64,000 bases of DNA from contig NC_015160.1 in the NCBI RefSeq assembly GCF_000190535.1, positions 1,984,001 through 2,048,000 of the forward strand. Reading direction: 5' to 3'. The translations under genes and the position numbers were made by a program. Positions 18,570-28,283 of this stretch are shown here, in pieces. Within the stretch, counting starts at the first letter, position 1, and each line of letters begins with the position of its first letter. This DNA comes from Odoribacter splanchnicus DSM 20712. Lineage in GTDB: Bacteria; Bacteroidota; Bacteroidia; Bacteroidales; Marinifilaceae. Below the pieces are notes generated by a model, which saw only the letters and a list, made by a program, of their open reading frames with translations, ran no database searches and was not told the DNA's origin.

Positions 18570-20012
18570 TTATCTTTCATAATCCGGAAGATCAGGCCGG
18601 AAACCTTTGACTACCGGCGGTATCGGAATAATATAGCGGTTGTCGTTGGGCGGTAACGTCCAGATTTGTCCATCCGCCGAATGGGTGATCGTTTTTTGGA
18701 AACGACTTTCTTTGTTCAAACGTTTCAGATCTACAAAGCGGTAGATTCCGAGGAAAGCGAATTCCCGGCGGCGTTCTTCCAGTACTTTCACCAGAGCCTC
18801 GTCCGCATTGGCAAAAGTCACATGTACATTGTTTTCTATGCGATGATCCCGTAACAGATTATACAGACGCGCAGCTTCCGCCAGGTTTTCCGTACCTCCT
18901 TCGCGTGCATAACACTCGGCAGCCGTCAGAATCACCTCCATATTGTTCAAAGCCAGATTCGCCCGGATATAAGGCATAAAAATTGTATACCCACGGAATT
19001 CCACACCGCTGTATTCATCGTCTACAAACCACAGTTCCCGGCGTTTATCCACAGCTCCCGGAGCCAGGTCCTTGTCATAAATATCCAGTAACTCCTGACT
19101 GGCATATACAGCCATTTGTAACCCGAAGACGGAGGGCGGATAACGTACGTAAATATTTTCCGGATTATCCATTCCTTCAGGATAAGGACTGCTGGGATCG
19201 TCTTTCCGTACAATCCTTCCGATATAAGCATTCGGTTTGGCGGTATATTCTGTCAGGTCTACCAATTCTTCACTGACTTCCAATGCTTTCTTCGCATTTT
19301 CCAAAGCTTTATCATATTCTCCGTGCATCAGATACATACGGGCCAGAAAACCATAGGCTACATTCTTCGCCGGACGGAATGTGTTCGGAGTTTTATCCAA
19401 CAAAGCAGGCAGGGCATCGTCCAGGTCTTGCTTGATCGCCGTATACACTTGTTCTACAGTGCTACGGGAATAATTCAGGTCGGCCACATCTTCGCTGGAG
19501 ATCAGAGGCAAGCCGTAATCGGTCGAAGCCGTTGCAGCGTCATAGGCCGGAGCATAAACCCCGATCATACAAAGATACTCGAAAGCCCGGGCAACCATCG
19601 CTTCCGATTTTAAGTTCAGCTTATCGGATTCCGAAGCATCCGTCACACTCATGATATTATTGATTACCGTATTACACACATAGATACGGTTGTAAGCATA
19701 GTTCCAGATCGGATCAGAAACTCCGTCATTGAAAACAGCCCCGTGTTCGAAAGCATAGAGATTTTTAATTTCATCATCCATAGAGGTAAAATTATTCTCT
19801 TCATCTCCGCTTCCCAGCTGAGCATCATCGGTAATATACACCGGATAATGATCCAGCGCTTTAGCCATCTGTGCGTAATTCATCAACTGACGGTAGTCGT
19901 CGTATTTCGAAGGAATGGTATATCCTTTCGGCTGTATGTCCAGAAAACGGTCACACCCCTGACAAAGGAACATGCCCCAAACAATCCATAAAAATATTTT
20001 TTTCATAATCAT
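18570..20012 (-). CDS. RagB/SusD family surface lipoprotein
   Basis: A 480-residue nutrient-binding lipoprotein that sits over a TonB-dependent SusC channel. The signal peptide ends with Q-G-C (Cys20), followed by DRFLDIQPKGYTIPSKYDDY, the usual SusD N-terminus. TPR-like helices follow (RAFEYLCMIGVYAPAYDAAT, ARMYLMHGEYDKALENAKKA) and the C-terminus has EERRREFAFLGIYRFVDLKR and PIPPV, both SusD hallmarks. It begins 6 bases after the SusC reading frame. The substrate cannot be told; the associated TlpA hints at a peptide or glycoprotein rather than a glycan. Confidence 0.92.
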   Translation of the reverse strand: MIMKKIFLWIVWGMFLCQGCDRFLDIQPKGYTIPSKYDDYRQLMNYAQMAKALDHYPVYITDDAQLGSGDEENNFTSMDDEIKNLYAFEHGAVFNDGVSDPIWNYAYNRIYVCNTVINNIMSVTDASESDKLNLKSEAMVARAFEYLCMIGVYAPAYDAATASTDYGLPLISSEDVADLNYSRSTVEQVYTAIKQDLDDALPALLDKTPNTFRPAKNVAYGFLARMYLMHGEYDKALENAKKALEVSEELVDLTEYTAKPNAYIGRIVRKDDPSSPYPEGMDNPENIYVRYPPSVFGLQMAVYASQELLDIYDKDLAPGAVDKRRELWFVDDEYSGVEFRGYTIFMPYIRANLALNNMEVILTAAECYAREGGTENLAEAARLYNLLRDHRIENNVHVTFANADEALVKVLEERRREFAFLGIYRFVDLKRLNKESRFQKTITHSADGQIWTLPPNDNRYIIPIPPVVKGFRPDLPDYER

Positions 20013-20018
20013 CTCCTT

Positions 20019-21686
20019 TTAGAATTTTAAAGATAAACCTAGCGTATATATGGTCGGGTCGAGCGCGCTTCTCGAAATAGATGTCAGAGAAGTCCCGTTC
20101 CAGGATTCCGGATTCAAACGTCTTTTCTGAGAACCCCACCACCAGATATTCTGAATCTGTGCATTGATACTCATTCCTGAAATAAAAGCTTTTTTTAGCC
20201 AACGTTCCGGCAAATTATAGGACAGGGTTACCTCCTTCAGCTTTATGTAATTCGCTTTTTTGATGTGTTTATCGGCAGCATACCACAAATAGGTATAGTT
20301 GGTACTGGCATTTCTCATAAAGGCCGGAGCTTTATCGGGATCGTCGGAATCTTCCGGAGATTTCCAGTAATTCCGGATACTCCTGTCCACATTCGTAGTT
20401 CCGGTTGTCGACGTGAAGTATTTAGGCATGACATCCCTCATCACATGTCCGCCGTAATACAGAAACATAAAAGAAAGATCGAAACCTTTATAAGTCAGCA
20501 TATTCGACATAGATGCAGAATAGGGAGGTATACTTGTTCCGGAGCGTACCAGATCCTCGACCGTCAGGTCTGCGAGCGATTTCACGATCGTTCCGTCCTT
20601 TTTATAAGCCTGAGGATTTCCACTCTCGTCCAATCCGGCCCAACGTACACTGAATAAAGTTCCCATTGCCATCCCTTCTCTCGTATTCGTACCGCTGATA
20701 TAACTGGAAACGGAGTTAGAACTGTTTTCCAGTTTTGTGATCCGGTTTTTATTGTAACTGAAATTAATATTCGTTGCCCAGCGGAAGTCTCTTGTCTGTA
20801 TATTCACACTGTTCAATACAATCTCATAACCGTGGTTGTACATCTCGGCATAGTTCATCGTCAGAGAACCCCAACCGGAAGTCGGGTCTGTAGCGATCGA
20901 CCCCAGCAAATCCGAAGTATTTTTCGCATAATAGTCGAACGATCCTCCCAAACGGTTGTTAAAGAAGCTGAAGTCGATACCCAGATTGGTCTGGTTGGTT
21001 CTTTCCCAGCGTAAGCCGGAGTTTGGAGGACTGGATACGGAACTGGAATATTCACCGGTCCAGGAATTGATTCCGGCAGAATATACGATCATATAAGGTC
21101 CGCTTTGTTTTGCAATGTTACCGTTGATTCCTTTGGTAAAACGGATGGAAAGCTGATCCAGCCAGTCCATGTTTCCCATAAATTTCTCCTGTGCCATATG
21201 CCAGCTGACACCGACCGACCACAAAGGTTTGTACTGATACTTGGGATTCGTACCGAACAAATTGGACTGGTCCATACGGATACTCCCCGTAATGGCATAC
21301 CGGCGGTCATAAGTATAGGAAGCATTTCCATAAAACGAAACGTAACGGTCCTCTTTATCGCCGAAAGTATCGGGATAACCGTTCGGAACGTGGGTATAAG
21401 AATTATTGATTGCCTCCGTACCCTGTTGGGTCTGGTTCAGTGTTGCTTCATCCAGGTATTTATGTGCCAGGCTGACCTTGTCATAACCGTATTTCTCTAC
21501 ATAGGTACTGGTACTGTGTACAGCACGGCGTTCACCACCGGCGATCGCACTGACCTCGTGTTTTTCATCGAACGTGCGGTTGAAATTGATCTGAGCACGC
21601 AAAGTATAGGAATTTTTATCGCTTCTGGTCTCGTCGATATAACCCCCTTCCGGTATCAGATGTTTAATACTTCCATCGGCATTCAC
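20019..21686 (-). pseudogene. SusC/RagA TonB-dependent receptor, C-terminal half (after frameshift)
   Basis: This reading frame gives 555 residues of a SusC beta barrel (YVSFYGNASYTYDRRYAITG, WERTNQTNLGIDFSFFNNRL, ending YTLGLSLKF). It is open up to about 21765, where it would join the upstream half if one base were added to a run of six A on the coding strand (T at 21760-21765). With seven A the protein would read EKNNSLVQNYYDPQSYTLRN across the junction, which is normal SusC sequence. The ATG at 21686 is therefore an internal codon, not a true start. Either the gene is broken or the base is a sequencing slip. Confidence 0.85.
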
Positions 21687-23542
21687 GATGGATGAATTGT
21701 TGATCTGATTACGGAGCGTATAGGATTGGGGGTCATAATAATTCTGTACCAGCGAATTGTTTTTTCCAGCTGATACCGCAAATCCACATCCAGCCCTTCG
21801 ATAATCTTTACATTCAGGGCCACATTCACATTGGAATAGTTGCTCTTGCTGAAATAACTTTTCCGGTGCATTTCTTCCAATGGATAAAAAGACTCGTCGT
21901 TGAGCCCCAAGCCGACCAGGCGGTCTATCTCCGACTGGGATTTTGTCTGATACCAGTTCAATGGATTGCCGTCTTCATCGAATAAAGTCTGATAGGAAGC
22001 ACGTCCGCCGGTCAGATAAGTCGAAGGGGTAAAACCATTGTCATAATCCGCCTTTGTATAACTACCGACAACTCCCAGGTCAGCCCTCAGCCATTCAAAA
22101 AAGTTATAGGAGCTTCTCAGGTTAAAACCTACCCGGTCATTATCCTGCCCCTTCGTTTGCAAAATATTCTGCATATAATTGACGCTGGCGGAATATTGAT
22201 ATCTATCCGAACTTCCGCGTAAAGCCAGATTATGTTGATGAGTGATCGCAGTCCGGAGAAAATTATCTTTCAGTTCATTGTAATTGTTCCGGTTCCGGTA
22301 AATATTCAACTGCCGGTTCATTTCATCATCGCTGATATTCCCGGCTTCATTCTCGTACAACAAATTGAGCACTTCATTCTGATAATATCTTTTGTCAGAG
22401 CTACTGTAAGGAGAATGATAAGTATTGAACATTTCAACCTGCCAATCTACCAGTTCCTCACTATTCATGAGATTCAGATAATCCCTGTCATCCCGTAAAG
22501 GAGTGATAACAACAGAACCGTTGTATTCGATCGTACTCTTTCCGGCACCTTTCTTGGTCATAATCACAATCACCCCGTTTGCCGAACGTGATCCGTAGAT
22601 GGAAGCGGCCGTCGCATCTTTCAGAATAGTAATATTGGCAATTTCAGACGGATTGATCGCATCCAGGGAACCTTCATAGGGCACTCCGTCGACCACATAT
22701 AAAGGAGTGGAAACTCCGGAAATCGTAGCCTTACCACGAATTCTCAGATCTCCTTTGTAATTCGTCAGACCGGCAGCCATACCTTCTATACGTGAAATAA
22801 TACCAGGCTGCAATTTATGTTCGAAGTCTTTATTCGTTAAAACGGCAAACGAACCGGTAGCACGCTCCTTGGAAAGAGTCTGATAACCTGTTACCACCAC
22901 ATCGTTCAATTGGGTGGCCTCCGCCTCCATGGTGATGCGATAAGGTTCTTTTTTCAAAGGCATTTCCTTCGTTTTCAATCCCACAAACGATACGACCAGA
23001 GTTTCTTTTCCGATCAAATCCGGAGATACGCTCAACTGGAAATTCCCGTCTACATCCGAAACGGTCCCGATAACCTTATTGCCTTTTAAATAAACGGCAG
23101 CCCCGGGTAACGGACGTCCGTCCGCTTCCAGTATCAAACCTTTGATCACAATCTTTGTCTGCTGAGGAGCTGCTTCAAGCCGCTTTTGTTCGTAGATCAC
23201 CACCGTATTATCTACAATTTCATAAGACAGGACGGTCCCTTTCAGGCATTGTTTCAAAATCTCTTCCACATTCGCATTCTCTACCTTCACAGAAAGATTC
23301 TTAATATTACTGATTTGTTCGCTGTTGCAGATGATATCGAAAGAACTTTTTTTCTGAATTTCCAGTAGCACTTCTTCCAAAGTAACATTCTTCATTTTCA
23401 AATTAAAAGCCTGTGAAAATACATTTGCAGCCGCGGTAATGTTAAACGCCAGTATACATAGCAAACCGATACGCGTTACCAGCAACATTTTCTGCAATTT
23501 ACCCCGCCCGAAAAGCGGTTTAGTTCGCATTTTTTCATACAT
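21683..23542 (-). pseudogene. SusC/RagA TonB-dependent receptor, N-terminal half (frameshifted)
   Basis: This frame encodes 619 residues: signal segment (RIGLLCILAFNITAAANVFS), an STN signalling domain at about 45-120 (NLKMKNVTLEEVLLEIQKKS ... VLSYEIVDNTVVIYEQK), a CarboxypepD_reg-like domain (IKGLILEADGRPLPGAAVYL), the TonB-dependent plug (GDLRIRGKATISGVSTPLYV ... VVDGVPYEG) and the first barrel strands. It goes out of frame after YQLEK at 21760-21765 and ends in 22 foreign residues. The STN domain means the receptor should signal to a FecR/ECF pair, which fits the gene upstream. Confidence 0.88.
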
Positions 23543-23607
23543 TTGAGAGTTTTAAGTAATTAAACAATTCATGTCCCGCACGGACATTGGATTTATTATC
23601 TTGAACA

Positions 23608-23640
23608 GGCAGGAAATGGTCCAGATTTCCTGCCTTTTTT
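23608..23640. other. Hairpin between sigma/anti-sigma fusion and SusC
   Basis: A 10-bp perfect stem, GGCAGGAAAT (23608-23617) with ATTTCCTGCC (23625-23634), followed by six T on the plus strand. The flanking genes are both on the minus strand, where the run reads as A before the hairpin. It is thus either a plus-strand terminator or a leader structure in front of SusC. A second small dyad, TGTCC-GTGCG-GGACA, lies near 23572-23587. Confidence 0.55.
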
Positions 23641-24434
23641 CAGAATCTTTGATAAGGTACCACCATTATTTTATGATTCACATACCGGAAACTGACGAGT
23701 CTTGTAGCGCTCAATAGCTTCAGTACCTTTGTAATATCCTCATACCGGCTGAATACTGCCTTAGAAGAACCATGTGCTATAGCCGGAACCTGTGCAACAG
23801 CAACGGCTTCTACCGTTTCCGGTGTTTTATTTCCGGATATATAGAAAACCGAAACAGCAATTCCCAATACAGCACAAGCCACCGCTGCATACTTCAATAT
23901 ATTCGATCCGGCCCGGTGTTTCCGTTTTCCCGATACTTTTTCCGACAACATTTTCCAGGCAGTCTCCGGCACAAATAGAGCAACCTCCTTTTGTTGCAAT
24001 TCCATTCCCCCCATTGTAAGCAGTTCCTGATACAAACGTTCATTCTCCTCACTACTTTCCCTCCAAAGACGAAGTTCCACAACTTCCTCCCCGCTCAAAG
24101 AACCGGCAATCGCTTTCACGATCAGATCAGCAATATACAATTTTTCCGCCTTCATTTTCATATACCGCAAATAATTGATGCCGGAATTACGAACGATTGT
24201 ATATAGATAGGAACGTATCGTCAAAAGCGAACTAAAATTCTGTCTGTTTTCCCACAATTTTACAAAAGCTTCCTGCACCAGGTCGGCTGCAACCCATTCC
24301 TCCCGAATCAAACGCAGACAATACACACACAACGAAGAATAAAATTTTTCAAAAACATACCGGAAAACCTTCTCCTCTCCGGCTTGAAATGCAGAAATAA
24401 AAGTTTTCTCGTGGTCTAAATCGTATTCTTTCAT
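23640..24434 (-). CDS. ECF sigma region 2 fused to shortened FecR anti-sigma
   Basis: One frame of 264 residues joins parts of two proteins. Residues 1-100 are sigma region 2 (FYSSLCVYCLRLIREEWVAA, ADLVQEAFVKLWEN, RSYLYTIVRNSGINYLRYMK). Region 4, the -35 reader, is missing. At about 101 the sequence switches to a FecR N-terminus (IADLIVKAIAGSLSGEEVVE, WRESSEENERLYQELL), with a membrane segment at 179-200 (ILKYAAVACAVLGIAVSVFY). The FecR domain is reduced to its start (IAHGSSKAV) and runs into the DUF4974 tail (RYEDITKVLKLLSATRLVSF). This suggests two in-frame internal deletions in a fecI-fecR pair. Each piece is convincing; whether the fusion works is unknown. Confidence 0.8.
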   Translation of the reverse strand: MKEYDLDHEKTFISAFQAGEEKVFRYVFEKFYSSLCVYCLRLIREEWVAADLVQEAFVKLWENRQNFSSLLTIRSYLYTIVRNSGINYLRYMKMKAEKLYIADLIVKAIAGSLSGEEVVELRLWRESSEENERLYQELLTMGGMELQQKEVALFVPETAWKMLSEKVSGKRKHRAGSNILKYAAVACAVLGIAVSVFYISGNKTPETVEAVAVAQVPAIAHGSSKAVFSRYEDITKVLKLLSATRLVSFRYVNHKIMVVPYQRF

Positions 24435-24440
24435 AAAAAA

Positions 24441-24671
24441 ACGTTCGTTTACCGTTGGGTTTACGGTGCTTTAAGCTATCCGAGCGACAACACCCCGGTA
24501 AGGGCACTCGACAAGATCCTGGAAAGCGGACGGCTGAAAGACGTATACGACCGTTGCGCCTATTACGACGAGAAGGTTTGCAAAAGTTCCTTCCTCAAGC
24601 AGTTTCTCGTACATCACCAGACCTCCCGTTTCTGCGTGCAGAAGCTTTATACGGTTTTTTCAGCCTGTTGA
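24441..24671 (+). pseudogene. Unrecognised gene fragment at accessory-region border
   Basis: An open plus-strand frame without a start ends at TGA 24669-24671. It reads TFVYRWVYGALSYPSDNTPV, then DKILESGRLKDVYDRCAYYD and ends FLKQFLVHHQTSRFCVQKLY plus TVFSAC. The composition and the abrupt start, seven bases before the fusion gene's ATG on the opposite strand, look like the 3' tail of a mobile-element gene cut by insertion. I do not know the family. It marks the left border of the accessory region. Confidence 0.4.
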
Positions 24672-24938
24672 TAAAAATGTTTGAACACTGTCCGGCTCAT
24701 CGTCATTATTTTTCTTGCCTCTGTGAAAAAGTCCCATGTTTTTAATTTAATTACTTGATTTGTTGTCTTTAATGAGCACCAATCTTGACAATGTCCGGCT
24801 TACAGCTTCCATATTTACACTGGAGACTATATTATTATTGACAATGCCTTGATGCCAAAACCAATATGGTGGATTCTCCGTGTGTTCCATCACGTCCTCC
24901 TTTCTTTATTGGGGTTATACTTCGGTTCTTTCCGTTGC
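24672..24938. other. Non-coding gap downstream of fimbrillin array
   Basis: I see no supported gene here. The string TTGACAATG occurs twice in a loose pattern (near 24790 and 24838), and composition is AT-rich compared with the fimbrial genes. The stretch ends in the GC hairpin that follows the last fimbrillin gene. Confidence 0.4.
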
Positions 24939-24957
24939 GGGCGGAACTTTTCCGCCC
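24939..24957. repeat. 3'-flank hairpin of fimbrillin array, copy 1
   Basis: GGGCGGAA (24939-24946) pairs with TTCCGCCC (24950-24957), extended by CCGT/ACGG outside. The hairpin lies directly after the stop of the first GLUG-type fimbrillin. The same sequence recurs at 29891-29910 and 31635-31654, always after a gene ending in TLRKQ. Confidence 0.7.
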
Positions 24958-24963
24958 TACGGT

Positions 24964-26673
24964 TTACTGCTTTCTCAAGGTAGGCAATGCTCCGTTAAGT
25001 TCGTAACGCCACTCTGAACCTGCGTTCTGCAAGGCGGTGTTCATGGCATCGACGGCTTTCTGCCAGGTAACGCTGGTGCCGTCCACCTTCGTAGCTTCGG
25101 GGGCGGTGCCTACCTTTTTGTAGCCGATGCCTTGTTCCTGATTGTTCTTCCAATAGCAGGCGGTCACGGTGGTGGAGTTATATCCACAAAAGCCGCCGAT
25201 ATACACATTGACGGTGCTACTACCTGTACTGGTTACGTTGCCCGTGGCATAGCAGGCAAGGATGCGGCTTCCTCCGTTGAATCCCACCGCACCGCCGACA
25301 TCGATATTATTTTGGGAGGCTATTTCTAAGGTCACGTTGCCCGTGGCATAGCAAGCGGTCATGGTGGCATTCGAATTCGTCTGACCTGCCACGCCGCCGA
25401 CATCGACCATTCCCTTCACTGTGGCAGATGAACTGCATCCGGTGATGGAACCGCCCCATTGAGCACCCACCACACCGCCGACGTACACCGTGCCGCTGAC
25501 GCTGCCCGACACCGAGCAGTTTTCAATAGTGCCCCGGCTAAATCCTGCCACGCCGCCAGCCTGGCTCGACCCGTTATTGCTTGTTATCAGTACGCCCTCC
25601 ATCACCACGTTCTTCACCGTACCGGCATTACCGATATAGCCGAACAGACCCGCATATTTGTCATTTGTCGTAACGGTCAGCCCCGTGATGGTATGGCCGC
25701 CGCCGTCAAAGGTGCCCGTGTATGAGTTTTTGAAGCTTGTGCCTATCGGCGTCCAGCCTTTGCCCGTGAGGTCAATGTTTTTGTCGAGGGTAATGTTAAT
25801 GTCGGTCTTACCTCCGTTCACTAATTCGGCTACATTCATCAGGCCATCGGCGGAGGTCACGGTGTAGCTGCCGTTGCTCTCTATGGTATATCCCGGGTCT
25901 TTTGCCGCAGCGAGGGAGACGGTGTAGGTATATTCACCGCCCGCCTGCCAGTCGGTAGCATTCTTCATCTTATAAACGAAGGTCTTGCCGTTAGTGAAGG
26001 TGCAGGTAATGAAGGTCGTGCCAGCTGCCACACTTTGCGGGGCTACGAGGGCGGTGTAGGTGTTGCTGCCCTTGTCATACGGGGTGATTTCGGCTGGGTT
26101 GTCGCCTTCGGTGGAGAGCCCCGTCAGCTGCACGGATGCCAGCCCCTCGGTGTAGTCCGTCAGAACGATGGTCACTCGCGCCGTGCGGTGGGTGAAGCGG
26201 AGCGTGGGGCTACCGTAGGTCACCGTCTGTCCGTCGGCTACGATGAGGTCGCTGCCCTCAAAGTCTTTCTGGGCACTTTGGTTGGCTTTTACCTTTACCG
26301 CAGGTGGGGTTGTCTCGCCAGCGGTGTAGGGCCACCACGCTGTGACGGTGATGTCGTTGTGGTTGGTCCAGTAGTACGGGTCGGTGGAGGTCAGCGTGGC
26401 GCTGGTGGGGTCGGCGGTGGAGGGCGTCACGTTGTACGTCTTCACCGTGCCGTCCATCAGGACTGCCACGCTCTGCACACCCTCCCAGTCGCCGTCCACG
26501 GTGGAACGGGTATTGGCGATGGCTGTCGCAGCGGGGTTCAGCCCCGTGGCGGTAAAGACGATGGGTGTGCCTTCCGCCCCTTCCGGCAGGAAGCCCGCTT
26601 CGTCCTGCGTGCAGGCGGCAATGCCGAGCAGCAGGGCTATGGCTGCAGATGTATGGATGATTGTTCGTTTCAT
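24964..26673 (-). CDS. Fimbrillin-like lipoprotein with GLUG repeats (mosaic gene A)
   Basis: A 569-residue lipoprotein: signal MKRTIIHTSAAIALLLGIAA with Cys21. A conserved TR motif (R56 in IANTRS) marks a possible Arg-specific processing site, as in type V fimbrillins. Residues about 60-250 are a Mfa_like_1/fimbrillin domain (WEGVQSVAVLMDGTVKTYNV, RFTHRTARVTIVLTDY). After a linker (YTIESNGSYTVTSADGLMN) a beta-helical part carries several GLUG motifs (GGVAGFSRGTIENCSVSGSV, GGVVGAQWGGSITGCSSSAT, ACYATGNVT) and ends in WRYELNGALPTLRKQ. It is the last gene of the operon. It shares its signal peptide type with gene B and its body with gene D. An adhesin role is inferred. Confidence 0.85.
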   Translation of the reverse strand: MKRTIIHTSAAIALLLGIAACTQDEAGFLPEGAEGTPIVFTATGLNPAATAIANTRSTVDGDWEGVQSVAVLMDGTVKTYNVTPSTADPTSATLTSTDPYYWTNHNDITVTAWWPYTAGETTPPAVKVKANQSAQKDFEGSDLIVADGQTVTYGSPTLRFTHRTARVTIVLTDYTEGLASVQLTGLSTEGDNPAEITPYDKGSNTYTALVAPQSVAAGTTFITCTFTNGKTFVYKMKNATDWQAGGEYTYTVSLAAAKDPGYTIESNGSYTVTSADGLMNVAELVNGGKTDINITLDKNIDLTGKGWTPIGTSFKNSYTGTFDGGGHTITGLTVTTNDKYAGLFGYIGNAGTVKNVVMEGVLITSNNGSSQAGGVAGFSRGTIENCSVSGSVSGTVYVGGVVGAQWGGSITGCSSSATVKGMVDVGGVAGQTNSNATMTACYATGNVTLEIASQNNIDVGGAVGFNGGSRILACYATGNVTSTGSSTVNVYIGGFCGYNSTTVTACYWKNNQEQGIGYKKVGTAPEATKVDGTSVTWQKAVDAMNTALQNAGSEWRYELNGALPTLRKQ

Positions 26674-26695
26674 GATGCGTGTTGTTTAGGGTTCG

Positions 26696-28261
26696 TTATT
26701 GTTTCTTTTGCAATACGGGCAGACCGTCGGTGCCGAGTACCCACTGGTAGTCGCCAGCGGTGAGGGCGGTGTTCATGCCGTCGACGGCTGTCTGCCATTT
26801 CACTGTCGCGCCGTCCACCTTCGTGGCATCTACCTTTTCTCCATGATCACGGAATACTCCTTTCCCGACATTGCCTCCCCAATAACAGGAAGTTATAATT
26901 TTGTAGTTATAACGCACTATAGCTCCGGATTCATACTCTTTCAATGTGCCGTCGAACCAGCAAGCGGTGATTCTGCCATAATTTAAATCGGCTATACCAC
27001 AAGTTCTACCATATGCAGAAATTTTTCCCGTCACAGAGCAGGCAATGATTTGGCCATTATTTTGCTCCACTATTCCAGCTGCTGATCCACTATTGCCATA
27101 CAGATTCACATCTATGAGTTGTAAGTTCTTTATCACTCCACGTTCATTTAATAACCCAAAAAGTTCAGTAGTCGCTGCTGAAAAGTTTAATCCCGTAATG
27201 CGGTGTCCCTGCCCATTAAAGATGCCGGAGTAACCTGGCCATGTGCCTATCCGTGTCCATTCCCTACCCGTCAGGTCGATGTCGGCGGTGAGGGTGCAAT
27301 TTATCGATTCATCTTTTTGTACGGCTTTGTTCCATGCCAGCAAGCCGTCGGCGTTATAGACCGTGTAACTGCCGTCGTTCTGTATAGAATAACCCAAATC
27401 CTCAGCCTCACCGCTCTCGCTGCCACCGTCAGCCCAGTCACCGATAGTGCAGCCATCTAATGTCAGGCCAGTGGCGTTCACCTTAACGGTATATTTATAG
27501 CGACTGCCTGCTGCCAACACGACGTTGTTCTGCGGACGGAAGTAGAAGGTGCCGCTGCCGAGTTCCACCCGGATGAACTGCTTGCCTGCCGCAACGGTCT
27601 GCGGGGCGGTCAGTGCCTCGTAGGTGTTGCCGCTTGCATTGTAAGTCTTGATGGCGGTCGGGTTGCCGTTATCGGCAGACAGGCTTACGAGGCTCACCGT
27701 GGCACCGGCGACGCTCGTGAATCCCGTGCCGGGCTTCAGATCGATTGCCACGCGTGCCGTGCGGTGGGTAAATTCAAGTGTCGGGTCGTCAAATTTCACC
27801 GTCTGGTTTTCGGCAGAGATGAAGTCGCTGTTCTGGAAGTCAGCCAATTGGCTCTGGTCTTCAGCCACCTTCACGGCAGGCATCTGGGTGATGTCGGCAT
27901 TATCGAAGGGCCACCATGCCGATACGGTAATCGGGTCGCGGCTGGTCCAGTAGTGCGGGTCGTTCTCGCGTGAGAGTGTGGCACTCTTGAAATCGGTAGA
28001 AGCCGTTACGGTGTATTCCTTTACCGCATCGCCCGTCTTGAGTGCCACGGAAGTGACGCCCTGCCAGTCGCCGTCCACGGTGGCACGGGTTGATGGGGCT
28101 GCCTGCGGCGTTGCCTCTACGGACAGTCCGGTGGCACGGATGACTACGGGGTATTCTCCTTCGGGCAGACGGTTATCGTCGGCAAGTTCGTCCTGCGTGC
28201 AGGCGGCAAGGCCGAGCAGCAGGGCGATGGCTGCGGATGTATGGATGGTTGCTCGTTTCAT
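26696..28261 (-). CDS. Fimbrillin-like lipoprotein (mosaic gene B)
   Basis: A 521-residue lipoprotein with signal MKRATIHTSAAIALLLGLAA and Cys21, almost the same as gene A. After CTQDE the sequence changes to the second fimbrillin type (LADDNRLPEGEYPVVIRATG, WQGVTSVALKTGDAVKEYTV). The TR site is R59. The C-terminal part has a different GLUG-like set (AGIVEQNNGQIIACSVTGKI, CGIADLNYGRITACWFDGTL) and ends in GTDGLPVLQKKQ. The body is nearly identical to gene C. It starts 22 bases from gene A. Known: fimbrillin lipoproteins are processed and assembled on the cell surface. Inferred: this is a tip or variant subunit. Confidence 0.85.
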   Translation of the reverse strand: MKRATIHTSAAIALLLGLAACTQDELADDNRLPEGEYPVVIRATGLSVEATPQAAPSTRATVDGDWQGVTSVALKTGDAVKEYTVTASTDFKSATLSRENDPHYWTSRDPITVSAWWPFDNADITQMPAVKVAEDQSQLADFQNSDFISAENQTVKFDDPTLEFTHRTARVAIDLKPGTGFTSVAGATVSLVSLSADNGNPTAIKTYNASGNTYEALTAPQTVAAGKQFIRVELGSGTFYFRPQNNVVLAAGSRYKYTVKVNATGLTLDGCTIGDWADGGSESGEAEDLGYSIQNDGSYTVYNADGLLAWNKAVQKDESINCTLTADIDLTGREWTRIGTWPGYSGIFNGQGHRITGLNFSAATTELFGLLNERGVIKNLQLIDVNLYGNSGSAAGIVEQNNGQIIACSVTGKISAYGRTCGIADLNYGRITACWFDGTLKEYESGAIVRYNYKIITSCYWGGNVGKGVFRDHGEKVDATKVDGATVKWQTAVDGMNTALTAGDYQWVLGTDGLPVLQKKQ

Positions 28262-28283
28262 GATGCGTGTCGTTTAGGGTTCG

